DNA of 64,000 bases from Bradyrhizobium sp. dw_78 (GTDB lineage: Bacteria; Pseudomonadota; Alphaproteobacteria; Rhizobiales; Xanthobacteraceae): the NCBI RefSeq assembly GCF_018449525.1, contig NZ_JAAVUS010000003.1, positions 1-64,000 on the forward strand, read 5' to 3'. Shown piece after piece: positions 18,703-27,539 of this stretch; the stretch's first letter is position 1, and every line of letters begins with the position of its first letter. Both the position numbers and the translations under genes were made by a program. Below the pieces are notes generated by a model, which saw nothing but the letters and a program-made list of their open reading frames with translations, did not search any database and had not been told where the DNA came from.

Positions 18703-21102
18703 TTGACCGACTTGTTGGCGCCGCGCGGATCTCCCGGAATTCCCCCACGCTGGACGTCGAGCGCCAAAAGCGCCGTGGGCACGGCGGCCCGCGCCGAAAG
18801 CCGGGTCTGGTTCACGATCAGCCATGGCATCCTCAACGAAATCTATGCGCCCAGGCTCGACAGCGCCTGCATCCGGGATTTCGGGTTCATCGTCACCGCC
18901 GATGGTTATTTCTCGGAGGAAAAGCGCGTCACCCATCAAACGGTCGAGATGATCGAGGACGGCGTGCCCGCATTCCGGCTGGTCAATACCGCGATCGACG
19001 GCCGCTACCGGATCTCGAAAACGGTTTTCTCCGATCCCCTGCGCGAAGTGGTGCTGCAACAGATCCGCTTCGAGGCGCTGGTCGGAAAGCTGTCCGATTA
19101 TCAGCTTCACGCCATCATCGCGCCGCACCTCGTCAATGCCGGCGCCGATAACACCGCCTGGTACGACGATTTCAAGGGACGCGCGATGCTGTTCGCCGAA
19201 GGGCGGGGAACGTCGCTTGCGGTGGCGTCATCAGTGCCGTGGCTGGCGCGTTCGGCCGGCTATGTCGGCATCTCCGATGGTTGGCAGACCTTGTCGCGCG
19301 GCGAAGGGCTGCGAACGGAATTCGTCCGCGCGGAGAACGGCAACGTCGCGATTTCGGGCACGCTCGATCTGGCGGCGCAGGACGGCCATGCCATATTGGC
19401 GATCGGCTTCGGCGCGCAGCCCGAGGAAGCCGCGCTGCGCGCCCTGCTCAGTTTGCAGCAACCGCAGCTCGCGCTCGAACATTATTGCGAGGGCTGGCGC
19501 CAGAAGCAGGCCGAGTTTCTGGCGCTCGACGCGCGACGCGATGCCGGCGGGCTGAATCGCTATCGCGTCAGCACCGCCGTCCTGGCCACGCATCGCGACG
19601 AGCCATCCGGCGCCGTCATCGCCAGCCTTTCGATTCCCTGGGGCTCCTCCAAAAGCGATGACGATCTCGGCGGCTACCATCTGGTCTGGCCGCGCGACCT
19701 CGTCGAAACCGCGGGCGGGCAGTTGGCCGCCGGCGCCACCGCGGCGGCGAAGGCCGTGCTCGATTATCTGGCCGCGACCCAGGAAGCGGACGGCCATTGG
19801 TCGCAGAATTCCTGGCTCGACGGCAGGCCCTATTGGGGCGGCATTCAGATCGACGAGACCGGCTTTCCGATCCTGCTCTACGACATGCTGCTGCGTGCCG
19901 GCGCGATCGCGCCTTCGGAGCGCGAACGCTATGCCGATGTGATCCAGGACGCCGCGGCCTATATCGTGCGCAACGGGCCGGCGACCCAGCAGGATCGCTG
20001 GGAAGAGGACAGCGGCTATTCCGCCTTCACGATCGCGGTCGAAATCGCAGCTCTTCTTGCCGCCGCCGAAGCGATGGAGGCCGCGGGCCGGAGCGCGATC
20101 GCCCGCTATCTCACGGAAACCGCCGATAGCTGGAACGAACAGATCGACGATTGGGCCTATGCCAGGGATACGGAAATCTCGCGCAGACTCGGCATCGACG
20201 GCTATTACATGCGCATCGGTTTTTCGTCCGGCGACGCCAATGCGCGATCGCACGGACTGATCCCGATCAAGAACCGGCCCGATGGCGAAGAGGCGGTGGA
20301 AGCCGGGCTTCTGATCAGTCCCGACGCGCTGGCGCTGGTGCGCTTCGGCCTGCGCGCCGCCGACGATCCGCGTATCCTCAATACCGTGAAGGCGATTGAC
20401 GCGCTGCTCCGGCGCGAATTGCCCGCAGGCTCCTATTGGTATCGCTACAATGATGACGGCTATGGCGAGCATGAAGACGGCGCGCCGTTCAATGGCGCCG
20501 GCATCGGCCGGCTATGGCCGCTCCTGACCGGAGAGCGGGCGCATTACGAACTCGCGGCCGGGCGGCCGGAAGAGGCGCGCCGGCTGCTCGCGGCGCTCGA
20601 GGCCGCCGCGAGTCCGGGCGGGCTTATCCCGGAGCAGATCTGGGACTCTCACGACATTCCGCGCCGGGAGTTGTTTCTCGGCCGGCCTTCGGGCAGCGCG
20701 ATGCCGCTGGTGTGGGCGCATGCCGAGCACATCAAGCTGTTGCGGTCGCTGTGCGACGGCGCGGTGTTCGATATGCCGCCGCAGACGCTGAACCGCTATG
20801 TCAGGGCCACGCCGCCCCCGGCACCGATCATCTGGCAACTGACGTCACGGGTGGAGCGTGTCGCGGCGGGCCGCACGTTGCGGCTGGAGTTCCTGGAAGA
20901 GGCGCAGGTGCATTGGTCGATCGACGACTGGGCGACGGTTGCCGACAGCGCGACGGTCGCGACCGGGCTCGGCATGTATTTTTGCGACCTGCCGACCGCG
21001 CATCTGGCCGGTGAATGCATCGTTCGCTTCACCCTGTTCTGGCCGAAGCAAAATCGCTGGGAAGGCGCCGACTTCCAGGTTGCGATCGTCAAGGCGATTT
21101 GA
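18703..21102 (+). CDS. Glucan 1,4-alpha-glucosidase (GH15 glucoamylase)
   Basis: The protein has 799 residues and starts at a TTG with AAGAAGGAG eight bases upstream. An N-terminal beta-sandwich domain (about 1-270) is followed by an (alpha/alpha)6 barrel. The barrel carries GYHLVWPRDLVETAGG, RWEEDSGYSAFT with the general-acid Glu, and GRLWPLLTGERAHYEL with the general-base Glu. It releases glucose from the non-reducing ends of glucans. No signal peptide is visible, so it acts on cytosolic maltodextrin or glycogen. A HAD phosphatase follows 39 bases later. Confidence 0.92.
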   Translation: MTDLLAPRGSPGIPPRWTSSAKSAVGTAARAESRVWFTISHGILNEIYAPRLDSACIRDFGFIVTADGYFSEEKRVTHQTVEMIEDGVPAFRLVNTAIDGRYRISKTVFSDPLREVVLQQIRFEALVGKLSDYQLHAIIAPHLVNAGADNTAWYDDFKGRAMLFAEGRGTSLAVASSVPWLARSAGYVGISDGWQTLSRGEGLRTEFVRAENGNVAISGTLDLAAQDGHAILAIGFGAQPEEAALRALLSLQQPQLALEHYCEGWRQKQAEFLALDARRDAGGLNRYRVSTAVLATHRDEPSGAVIASLSIPWGSSKSDDDLGGYHLVWPRDLVETAGGQLAAGATAAAKAVLDYLAATQEADGHWSQNSWLDGRPYWGGIQIDETGFPILLYDMLLRAGAIAPSERERYADVIQDAAAYIVRNGPATQQDRWEEDSGYSAFTIAVEIAALLAAAEAMEAAGRSAIARYLTETADSWNEQIDDWAYARDTEISRRLGIDGYYMRIGFSSGDANARSHGLIPIKNRPDGEEAVEAGLLISPDALALVRFGLRAADDPRILNTVKAIDALLRRELPAGSYWYRYNDDGYGEHEDGAPFNGAGIGRLWPLLTGERAHYELAAGRPEEARRLLAALEAAASPGGLIPEQIWDSHDIPRRELFLGRPSGSAMPLVWAHAEHIKLLRSLCDGAVFDMPPQTLNRYVRATPPPAPIIWQLTSRVERVAAGRTLRLEFLEEAQVHWSIDDWATVADSATVATGLGMYFCDLPTAHLAGECIVRFTLFWPKQNRWEGADFQVAIVKAI

Positions 21103-21141
21103 GGGGCGCTGTTGTTGGAGATTTGAAAAGGATCGGAGACG

Positions 21142-21960
21142 ATGAGCGGACAACGGGATATCAGGTTGTTGCTGGCTGACGTCGACGGCACGCTGGTGAC
21201 GCAGGACAAGGTGCTGACCGAACAGGCGGTCGCCGCGGCGCAGCAACTGCGCGCAGCCGGCATCACGCTGGCATTGACCAGCGGCCGGCCGCCGCGCGGT
21301 ATGAGCATGCTGATCGCTCCGCTGAAGCTCCAGGGCGCGATCGCCGGTTTCAACGGCGGCGTGTTCGTCAATCCCGATCTGTCCGTGATCGAGAGCCATC
21401 TGCTCGACGCTGATACCGCCAAACAAACGGTTCAACTGATCCTCGACCAGGGCCTGGATGCCTGGCTCTACACCGAAACGGAGTGGCTGATTCGCGATCC
21501 CAAGGCGCCGCATGTGGCGCGCGAGGCCTGGACGGTGAAATTCGATGCCAGGGTGGTGGATTCCTTCACCGACGCGGATCTGGCGGACGCCGTGAAGATC
21601 GTCGGGGTCTCGGATGATCTCGACCGGGTCGCGGCCTGCGAGAAGCTGGCGCAGCAAAAGCTGGGAGCGCGGGCGAGTGCGGCGCGCTCGCAGCCCTATT
21701 ACCTCGACGTCACCCATCCGCAGGCGAACAAGGGCGCCGTGGTGCTGACGCTGGCGAAGCTGCAAAACATTTCGCCCGAACAGATTGCGACCATCGGCGA
21801 CATGCCCAACGACGTCCTGATGTTCCGCAACAGCGGGCTCTCGATCGCGATGGGCAACGCCAGCGACGAGGTCAAGGCGCAGGCGACGGAGGTTACCGAC
21901 AGCAACCAGGATGAAGGTTTTGCGAAAGCAGTGCGCAAATTCATCCTGAAGAACCGATAA
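21142..21960 (+). CDS. Cof-type HAD-superfamily phosphatase
   Basis: The protein has 272 residues. HAD motif I is LLLADVDGTLVT with the nucleophile Asp. Motif II is LTSGRPPRG, the conserved Lys is in QANKGAVV, and motif IV is TIGDMPNDVLMF. The C2-type cap lies at about 80-190. Members dephosphorylate sugar phosphates or flavin precursors. Placement behind a glucoamylase hints at a sugar phosphate, which is inference. Confidence 0.9.
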   Translation: MSGQRDIRLLLADVDGTLVTQDKVLTEQAVAAAQQLRAAGITLALTSGRPPRGMSMLIAPLKLQGAIAGFNGGVFVNPDLSVIESHLLDADTAKQTVQLILDQGLDAWLYTETEWLIRDPKAPHVAREAWTVKFDARVVDSFTDADLADAVKIVGVSDDLDRVAACEKLAQQKLGARASAARSQPYYLDVTHPQANKGAVVLTLAKLQNISPEQIATIGDMPNDVLMFRNSGLSIAMGNASDEVKAQATEVTDSNQDEGFAKAVRKFILKNR

Positions 21961-21963
21961 GGC

Positions 21964-24666
21964 TCAGGCCACCCGCGTATCGCCGGCGGAACGCATCAAT
22001 AGTTTCATGATCTCTGCCGCCGGTTTTGCGCCGGAGAACACAAATCCCTGCATTTCCGTGCAGCCGAGATTCCGGACCAGTTCCTGCTGCTCGCGTGTTT
22101 CCACCCCTTCGGCCGTGGTCGTCATGTTGCGCGCTTTCGCGATACTGACGACCGCGCGCACGATGCAGGACGAACTCTCCGATTCGTCGATGTTATCGAC
22201 GAAACAGCGGTCGATCTTGATCTTGTCGAACGGAAAGCGTTGCAGGTAGCTGAGGGAGGAATAGCCCGTTCCGAAATCGTCGAGCGCAATCTGCACGCCT
22301 GTCGAGCGAAGCTGATGAAGGATCTCCAGGGCGATGTCGTCGTCGCTGATGAGAACCGCTTCGGTAATCTCAAGCTCGAGCCGGTGCGGATCGAGGCCGG
22401 AGGCGGCAAGGGCGGATATGACGTGAAGGCATAGCGTGCTGCTTCGGAATTGTACCGGCGAGACGTTGACCGCGACCTTGATGCCGCGCGGCCAGGTTGC
22501 GGCCTCGGCACAGGCGGTCTTCAGCACCCATTCGCCGATTTCGGTAATGAGGCCGCGCTCTTCCGCGATCGGAATGAATTCGGCCGGGGATACAAAGCCG
22601 CGCGTCGGATGGCGCCAGCGCAGCAAGGCCTCGCAGCCGGTGATCGCGTTGGTCCTGAGACAGACCAGCGGCTGGTAGTGTACTTCCAATTGTCCGGCCG
22701 ATATCGCGTGCCGGAGGTCGGTTTCGAGCTGAAGGCGCTCCTTGATGCGGGCCTCCATCGCGGGCTCAAAAAAGCGGTACGTTCTACGGCCCTCGGCTTT
22801 GGCCGCATACATCGCGAGGTCCGCGTTCTTCAGCAGCTCATCCAGATTGGCGCCGTCCTGCGGCGCGATGGCGATGCCGATGGAGGCGTCCGTCGACAGA
22901 TGGTGCCCGAGGCATTCGTATGGTGCGCGGATCGTCGATTGCAGCGCGACCGCCAATTCCCTGACGTCGTCGGCCTGAATATTGGTGCAGACGATGGCGA
23001 ATTCGTCGCCGCCGAGGCGGGCGACAAACCCGTCCTGCGAGACGCACCCGGCAAGCCGTTCGGCGATCGATTTGAGCAGCGCATCGCCCACGAAATGGCC
23101 GAGCGAGTCGTTGATGCTCTTGAATTCGTCGACATCGATATACAGGACGGCAACGCGCGTGTCGGTGCCGGCGATGGCCTTTAATTCGTCTTCGAGCCGC
23201 TCGCGGAACAGCGCCCGGTTCGGCAGGTCGGTCAAGGCATCGAAATGCGCCATATGCGCGATGCGGCTTTCGGCGCGCCTGCGCTCGGTGATGTCGTCCA
23301 GCGTCGTTACCCAGCCGCCGTCCGCGGTCGGCCGGTGGCAGAACTCGATGAACTGGCCCTGGCCGACCTCCAGCACGCTCTTCGACGTCTTGCCTTTCAC
23401 GCGATTGAAGAGCTCGGTGCAATATCCGTCGACATCGCCCTCGAAAGCCCCGGCTTCCTGGCGGTGGAGCACGAGATCTTTCAGGGTGCAGCCGGGTTGG
23501 ACGGCATCTGGCGCCACATTGAACATCTCGATGTAACGATCATTGTGCAAAACCAGCCGGTCTTGCGAATTGAACAGAAGCAGGCCTTGCGACATGTTGT
23601 TGATGGCAAAATCGAGATGCTGCTTTTGCAGGTGAATCCGGTTTTGCGCAGTGCGGTGGAAGGCTGAAAGCTGACGTATCACCAGCAACACCAGGGCCAC
23701 GATGATCACGACGCAAAGCGCGGCGACGCCGACCAGAAAGCTGGTCTGCTCCCGCCAGGGCGCCAGGGTCGCGTTCACGGTCGCGGTCGCCGATATCGAG
23801 ACGGGGAATTGCTGCAACATCCGGGCTGCGATCAGGCGTTCCTTGCCGTCGACCGGGCTGATCAACGTTGATGTGTAGTGGTCCCGCTCGGACAGGATTT
23901 TCGCAAAGAACGGGCCTGTGCTCAGTCTGGTCCCGATCAGGGATTCGACATGCGGAAAGCGAGCGATCATCGTTCCGCCATGCACAAACATCGAAATCGC
24001 CGAATCGTCGGGCAGCGAGATGGAAGAGAAAAAGCTCTCGAGGCGGGCGGAGTCCAGTCCTCGAACGATCACGCCGAGAAATTCCTGATGGGGCCCGCTG
24101 ACCCTATAAGCAACGATCGTGGTCGATATTCCGGTCAGGCGAGATCGGGTCTGATCCATCCGGTAAGGCGACGAATTGCCGTCGGCCTTGAGCAACTTGA
24201 AGTAGTCGCGATCGGCGATGCTGACGGCCGGCACCGGCCAGATCTTTGAGGAGTTAATCAAGACCCCGTCGGCATCGTAAATGTTGACGCCCGAAACGTC
24301 TGCGCTGTTACCAAGGCGGGCGCTCAGCGTTTTGTGCTGTTCGACGGAGCCCATTCGTTTCAGGAAGTCGGCGGGCGTGGCCACCCCTTCCGACTGAAGC
24401 TGGAAGATGAGGTCTTTCTGGACGGCGACGAGATCTGCAAATTGCTGGTCGAAATGGCGCGCGAGCAGGGAAACCGTATTTTCGAGGTTGGTTTCCTCCA
24501 CCTTGAGCGCTTGTTGGCGATAGTTTCCGATCATGACGGTGGTCGCGATGGCGACCACCGCGATCAGGCCGACGCCGCCGAGGATCAGCCAGGGAAGCGG
24601 GCCGCGCCGCAGCCATGAGCGCTCCGGCGCCCGCGGGTCGGTATCCCCTGTTTTTGATGACGTCAT
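21964..24666 (-). CDS. Cache-PAS-GGDEF-EAL membrane protein (c-di-GMP turnover)
   Basis: The protein has 900 residues. A membrane segment at about 27-50 and a second at about 310-335 flank a periplasmic dCache-like sensor (YDADGVLINSSKIWP, ISPVDGKERLIAARML). A PAS domain follows at about 350-460. The GGDEF domain (about 475-630) has an intact RLGGDEFAIV active site. The EAL domain (about 650-885) has CEALLRWRHP, DDFGTGYSSLSYL and ETREQQELV. Both domains look active, so the net output cannot be read from sequence. Its stop is four bases from that of the HAD gene, tail to tail. Confidence 0.92.
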   Translation of the reverse strand: MTSSKTGDTDPRAPERSWLRRGPLPWLILGGVGLIAVVAIATTVMIGNYRQQALKVEETNLENTVSLLARHFDQQFADLVAVQKDLIFQLQSEGVATPADFLKRMGSVEQHKTLSARLGNSADVSGVNIYDADGVLINSSKIWPVPAVSIADRDYFKLLKADGNSSPYRMDQTRSRLTGISTTIVAYRVSGPHQEFLGVIVRGLDSARLESFFSSISLPDDSAISMFVHGGTMIARFPHVESLIGTRLSTGPFFAKILSERDHYTSTLISPVDGKERLIAARMLQQFPVSISATATVNATLAPWREQTSFLVGVAALCVVIIVALVLLVIRQLSAFHRTAQNRIHLQKQHLDFAINNMSQGLLLFNSQDRLVLHNDRYIEMFNVAPDAVQPGCTLKDLVLHRQEAGAFEGDVDGYCTELFNRVKGKTSKSVLEVGQGQFIEFCHRPTADGGWVTTLDDITERRRAESRIAHMAHFDALTDLPNRALFRERLEDELKAIAGTDTRVAVLYIDVDEFKSINDSLGHFVGDALLKSIAERLAGCVSQDGFVARLGGDEFAIVCTNIQADDVRELAVALQSTIRAPYECLGHHLSTDASIGIAIAPQDGANLDELLKNADLAMYAAKAEGRRTYRFFEPAMEARIKERLQLETDLRHAISAGQLEVHYQPLVCLRTNAITGCEALLRWRHPTRGFVSPAEFIPIAEERGLITEIGEWVLKTACAEAATWPRGIKVAVNVSPVQFRSSTLCLHVISALAASGLDPHRLELEITEAVLISDDDIALEILHQLRSTGVQIALDDFGTGYSSLSYLQRFPFDKIKIDRCFVDNIDESESSSCIVRAVVSIAKARNMTTTAEGVETREQQELVRNLGCTEMQGFVFSGAKPAAEIMKLLMRSAGDTRVA

Positions 24667-25129
24667 GGCGCACCCCTAGCGCACGGTAAGCGGCGAAGGG
24701 TGGAGGTTACGTTAGAAAGGTCAGTTACTCTTACCTTAAATATTTGGCGATCAGCCGCGGTCGCGGTTACGGTAAACGCTGTGTTAAGCAGGATGGGCCT
24801 CGCCAGACGCATGATCCGACATGGATCGCCGGCGCAATGCCGGCTTGCCATAAACAATCAATGATCCGGGTCGCGCCAATAGCGGGCATCGGTCGGACGT
24901 GACCACCGGACCTGACCTGCGGCGTCGTCGCATTTGGTGCATCGGGCATGATGCCGGGATTGCAGCAAACCGATTGATCGCGCGGCGAGCTCTACTGATT
25001 TTGCCGGACACCCAATTGGCAATCGCATGCTTCACGCTTCCGCGTCTTGACGCGCACAGGTCGTGAGGCGACACTCCATTCAACGAAAAATAGCTGTCGG
25101 CATTCGGTGCAATTCCCGGGGAGGAAGCC
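24667..25129. other. Non-coding gap between GGDEF-EAL and TPP-enzyme genes
   Basis: These 463 bases separate divergent genes and should hold both promoters. I see no convincing open frame, tRNA or strong palindrome. The TPP-enzyme start has a strong GGGGAGGAAG ribosome site at its right edge. Confidence 0.5.
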
Positions 25130-27085
25130 ATGTCCAAACGCAGCAGTTCCAAACGCAGCAGTGCGCCTGATGTTGGTCGTCGAAATTTCCTGAAAGGTGC
25201 ATCCATCGCGGGTGCCGCGGCCCTGACCGCTCCGGCGGCGGCCAACACTGCGATTTCGGGTGTTTCGGAGCCGCGTCCCAAGGCCACGGTCCCCGGAGCG
25301 AAGCTTGCCGCCGCCGATGCGATGCCGCCACCGGCCGATCCCGTCAATCAAACCTCGAGCGGCGGCGACTTTATGGTCGATGTGCTCAAGTCGCTCGACA
25401 TCGACTATCTCGCGATGAATTGCGCGTCGAGTTTCCGCGGCCTGCACGAGGCGGTCATCAACCACGGCGGCAACACCAAGCCTGAAATCATCACCTGTCC
25501 GCATGAGGAAATCGCAGTCCATATGGGGCAGGGCTACGCCAAGATGGAGGGCAAGCCGCTCGCCATGATCTGCCACGGCGTGGTCGGCCTGCAGCATGCG
25601 TCGATGGCGATGTACAACGCCTGGTGTGATCGTGTGCCGGTGATTGTCATGGGCGGCAACATCATGGAGGCCGACAAGCGCGCGCCCGGCGCCGAATGGC
25701 CGCATTCCGCGATCGACCCGGCGGCGCTGACCCGCGATTTCGTCAAATGGGACGATCAGCCGGCGTCGCTGCAGCATTTCGCGGAGTCGGCGGTGCGCGC
25801 CTACAAGATCGCGACCACGCCGCCGATGGCGCCGGTGATGCTGTCGCTTGACGCCGAACTGCAGGAGAACCCGATCGAGAACCGCGACCTGCTGCGGATT
25901 CCGAAATTTTCCAGCGTGATCCCGCCGCAGGGCGATGAGGCGGCGCTGGCGCAACTCGCCAAGATGCTGGTCGAGGCGGAGAATCCGGTCATCATCTGCG
26001 ACCGGGTGGCGCGGACCCCGGCCGCCATGCCGCGGCTGGTGGAGCTTGCGGAAACGCTGCAATGCGCGGTCATCGACAATTACGGCCGGATGAATTTTCC
26101 GTCGCGGCATCCGCTGAACCAGTCGTTCCGCCGCTCGATCATTTCGCAGGCCGACGTCATCGTCGCGATGGAGGTCAACGAATTGTGGGGTTCGCTGAGC
26201 GACTTCCACGACCGCATCGTCCGCACCTCCTCGCCGAATTACAAGAAGACCGCCAAGATCGTCACGCTGGGCACGCGCGACCTCTACATGAAGGCCAATT
26301 ACCAGGATCTTGGCCGCTATCAGGACGTCGATCTCGATATCGCCGGCGACGCCGAAGCAAGCCTGCCAACCCTGATCGAGCAGGTGAAACGCCTGACCGA
26401 CGAAGGCCGCAAATCTGCGTTCGAAGCGCGCGGCAAAAAGCTCGCCGCCGCCAAGCTCGCGACCATCGCGCAGGCCAAGTCGGATGCAACCATCGGCTGG
26501 GATTCCAGCCCGATCACCACGGCCCGGCTGTGCGTCGAACTCTACAACCAGATCAAGGACGAGGACTGGTCGCTGGTCGGCACCTCGATCCGGCTGGCAT
26601 GGCCGCACAAACTATGGAATTTCGACAAGCCGTATCAATGGAACGGCGTCGCCGGTGGCGGCGGCATAGGATATACTTTGCCGTCTTCGCTCGGCGCGGC
26701 GCTGGCCAACAAGCGGCATGGCCGCCTGACGGTCGCGATCGGCGGCGACGGCGACTTCATGTTCGTGCCGGGGACGTTGTGGACGGCGGCGCATCACCGC
26801 ATTCCCCTGCTCTATATCGTGCATAACAACCGTGCCTATCATCAGGAATACATGTATCTGCAGGCGATGGCGGCGCGCCACGGCCGCGGCATCACCAACA
26901 CCGATATCGGCACCACGCTCAAGGATCCGTTTATCGACTACGCCACGCTCGCCAAGGGCTTTGGCGTCTATGGCGAAGGTCCGATCAGCGATCCGAATAC
27001 GCTCGGCCCGGCGCTGAAACGCGCCATCGCCATGGTCAAGGGCGGGCAGCCGGCGCTGCTCGATGTCGTGATGGACCAGCGCTAG
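25130..27085 (+). CDS. Tat-exported thiamine-diphosphate-dependent enzyme (acetolactate-synthase-like)
   Basis: The protein has 651 residues. The N-terminus has a twin-arginine motif, GRRNFLKGAS, followed by a hydrophobic Ala-rich stretch, predicting a folded, Tat-exported protein. The body is a three-domain ThDP enzyme. CPHEEIAVHMGQGYAK holds the activating Glu, the middle domain is at about 260-400, and GDGDFMFVPGTL through HNNRAYHQE is the GDG...NN cofactor-binding motif. The first codons contain a direct repeat of TCCAAACGCAGCAG. A periplasmic ThDP enzyme is unusual. A cytochrome c gene follows six bases downstream, which suggests oxidation of the substrate with electrons passed to haem. 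Confidence 0.88.
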   Translation: MSKRSSSKRSSAPDVGRRNFLKGASIAGAAALTAPAAANTAISGVSEPRPKATVPGAKLAAADAMPPPADPVNQTSSGGDFMVDVLKSLDIDYLAMNCASSFRGLHEAVINHGGNTKPEIITCPHEEIAVHMGQGYAKMEGKPLAMICHGVVGLQHASMAMYNAWCDRVPVIVMGGNIMEADKRAPGAEWPHSAIDPAALTRDFVKWDDQPASLQHFAESAVRAYKIATTPPMAPVMLSLDAELQENPIENRDLLRIPKFSSVIPPQGDEAALAQLAKMLVEAENPVIICDRVARTPAAMPRLVELAETLQCAVIDNYGRMNFPSRHPLNQSFRRSIISQADVIVAMEVNELWGSLSDFHDRIVRTSSPNYKKTAKIVTLGTRDLYMKANYQDLGRYQDVDLDIAGDAEASLPTLIEQVKRLTDEGRKSAFEARGKKLAAAKLATIAQAKSDATIGWDSSPITTARLCVELYNQIKDEDWSLVGTSIRLAWPHKLWNFDKPYQWNGVAGGGGIGYTLPSSLGAALANKRHGRLTVAIGGDGDFMFVPGTLWTAAHHRIPLLYIVHNNRAYHQEYMYLQAMAARHGRGITNTDIGTTLKDPFIDYATLAKGFGVYGEGPISDPNTLGPALKRAIAMVKGGQPALLDVVMDQR

Positions 27086-27091
27086 GCAAGG

Positions 27092-27499
27092 ATGATGCAG
27101 ATGTTCGCACGCGATCTCACGGCATCGGTCAACCGGCTCTGCATGGTTGCATTGCTGGTGGCTTTGTCCGCCGCCGGCAGCCTGATGGCGGCGCGCGCCG
27201 ATGATGCGCTGGTGGGTGATCCCGTCAACGGCAAGCGCATCTATCTCGCGGATGGCTGTTTCGAATGCCACGGCCGCGCCGGGCAGGGTGGCAATTTCAA
27301 CTATCCGACCCCCGTGCTGGCGCAGATCGAGCTGCCGGTGGAATCCTTCATCGCGTTTATCCGGGAAGCGCCGAACGATATGCCGTCATTTTCCGCCGAC
27401 GTGCTGTCCGACAAGGAAGCCGCCGATATCCACGCTTTCCTGAGCTCGCTGCCGGGCCCCAAATCGGGCAAGGACCTGCCGCCGATCTTGAACCAATAA
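27092..27499 (+). CDS. Class I c-type cytochrome
   Basis: The protein has 135 residues. A signal segment at about 15-37 (ending AARADD) is followed by one haem site, DGCFECHGRAGQGG. The likely axial Met is in NDMPSFSADVLSDKEA. It should be a periplasmic one-electron carrier. It lies six bases after the exported ThDP enzyme and is almost surely in its operon, as the proposed electron acceptor. Confidence 0.9.
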   Translation: MMQMFARDLTASVNRLCMVALLVALSAAGSLMAARADDALVGDPVNGKRIYLADGCFECHGRAGQGGNFNYPTPVLAQIELPVESFIAFIREAPNDMPSFSADVLSDKEAADIHAFLSSLPGPKSGKDLPPILNQ

Positions 27500-27501
27500 A
27501 A

Positions 27502-27534
27502 GATATCCGCCGCTTCGCGCGAGGCGGCAGATAT
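27502..27534. terminator. Bidirectional terminator
   Basis: An imperfect hairpin (GATATCCGCC with GGCGGCAGATAT around GCTTCGCGCGA) sits between the convergent cytochrome and EmrB-type genes and is followed by TCTTT. Confidence 0.5.
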
Positions 27535-27539
27535 GGTCT

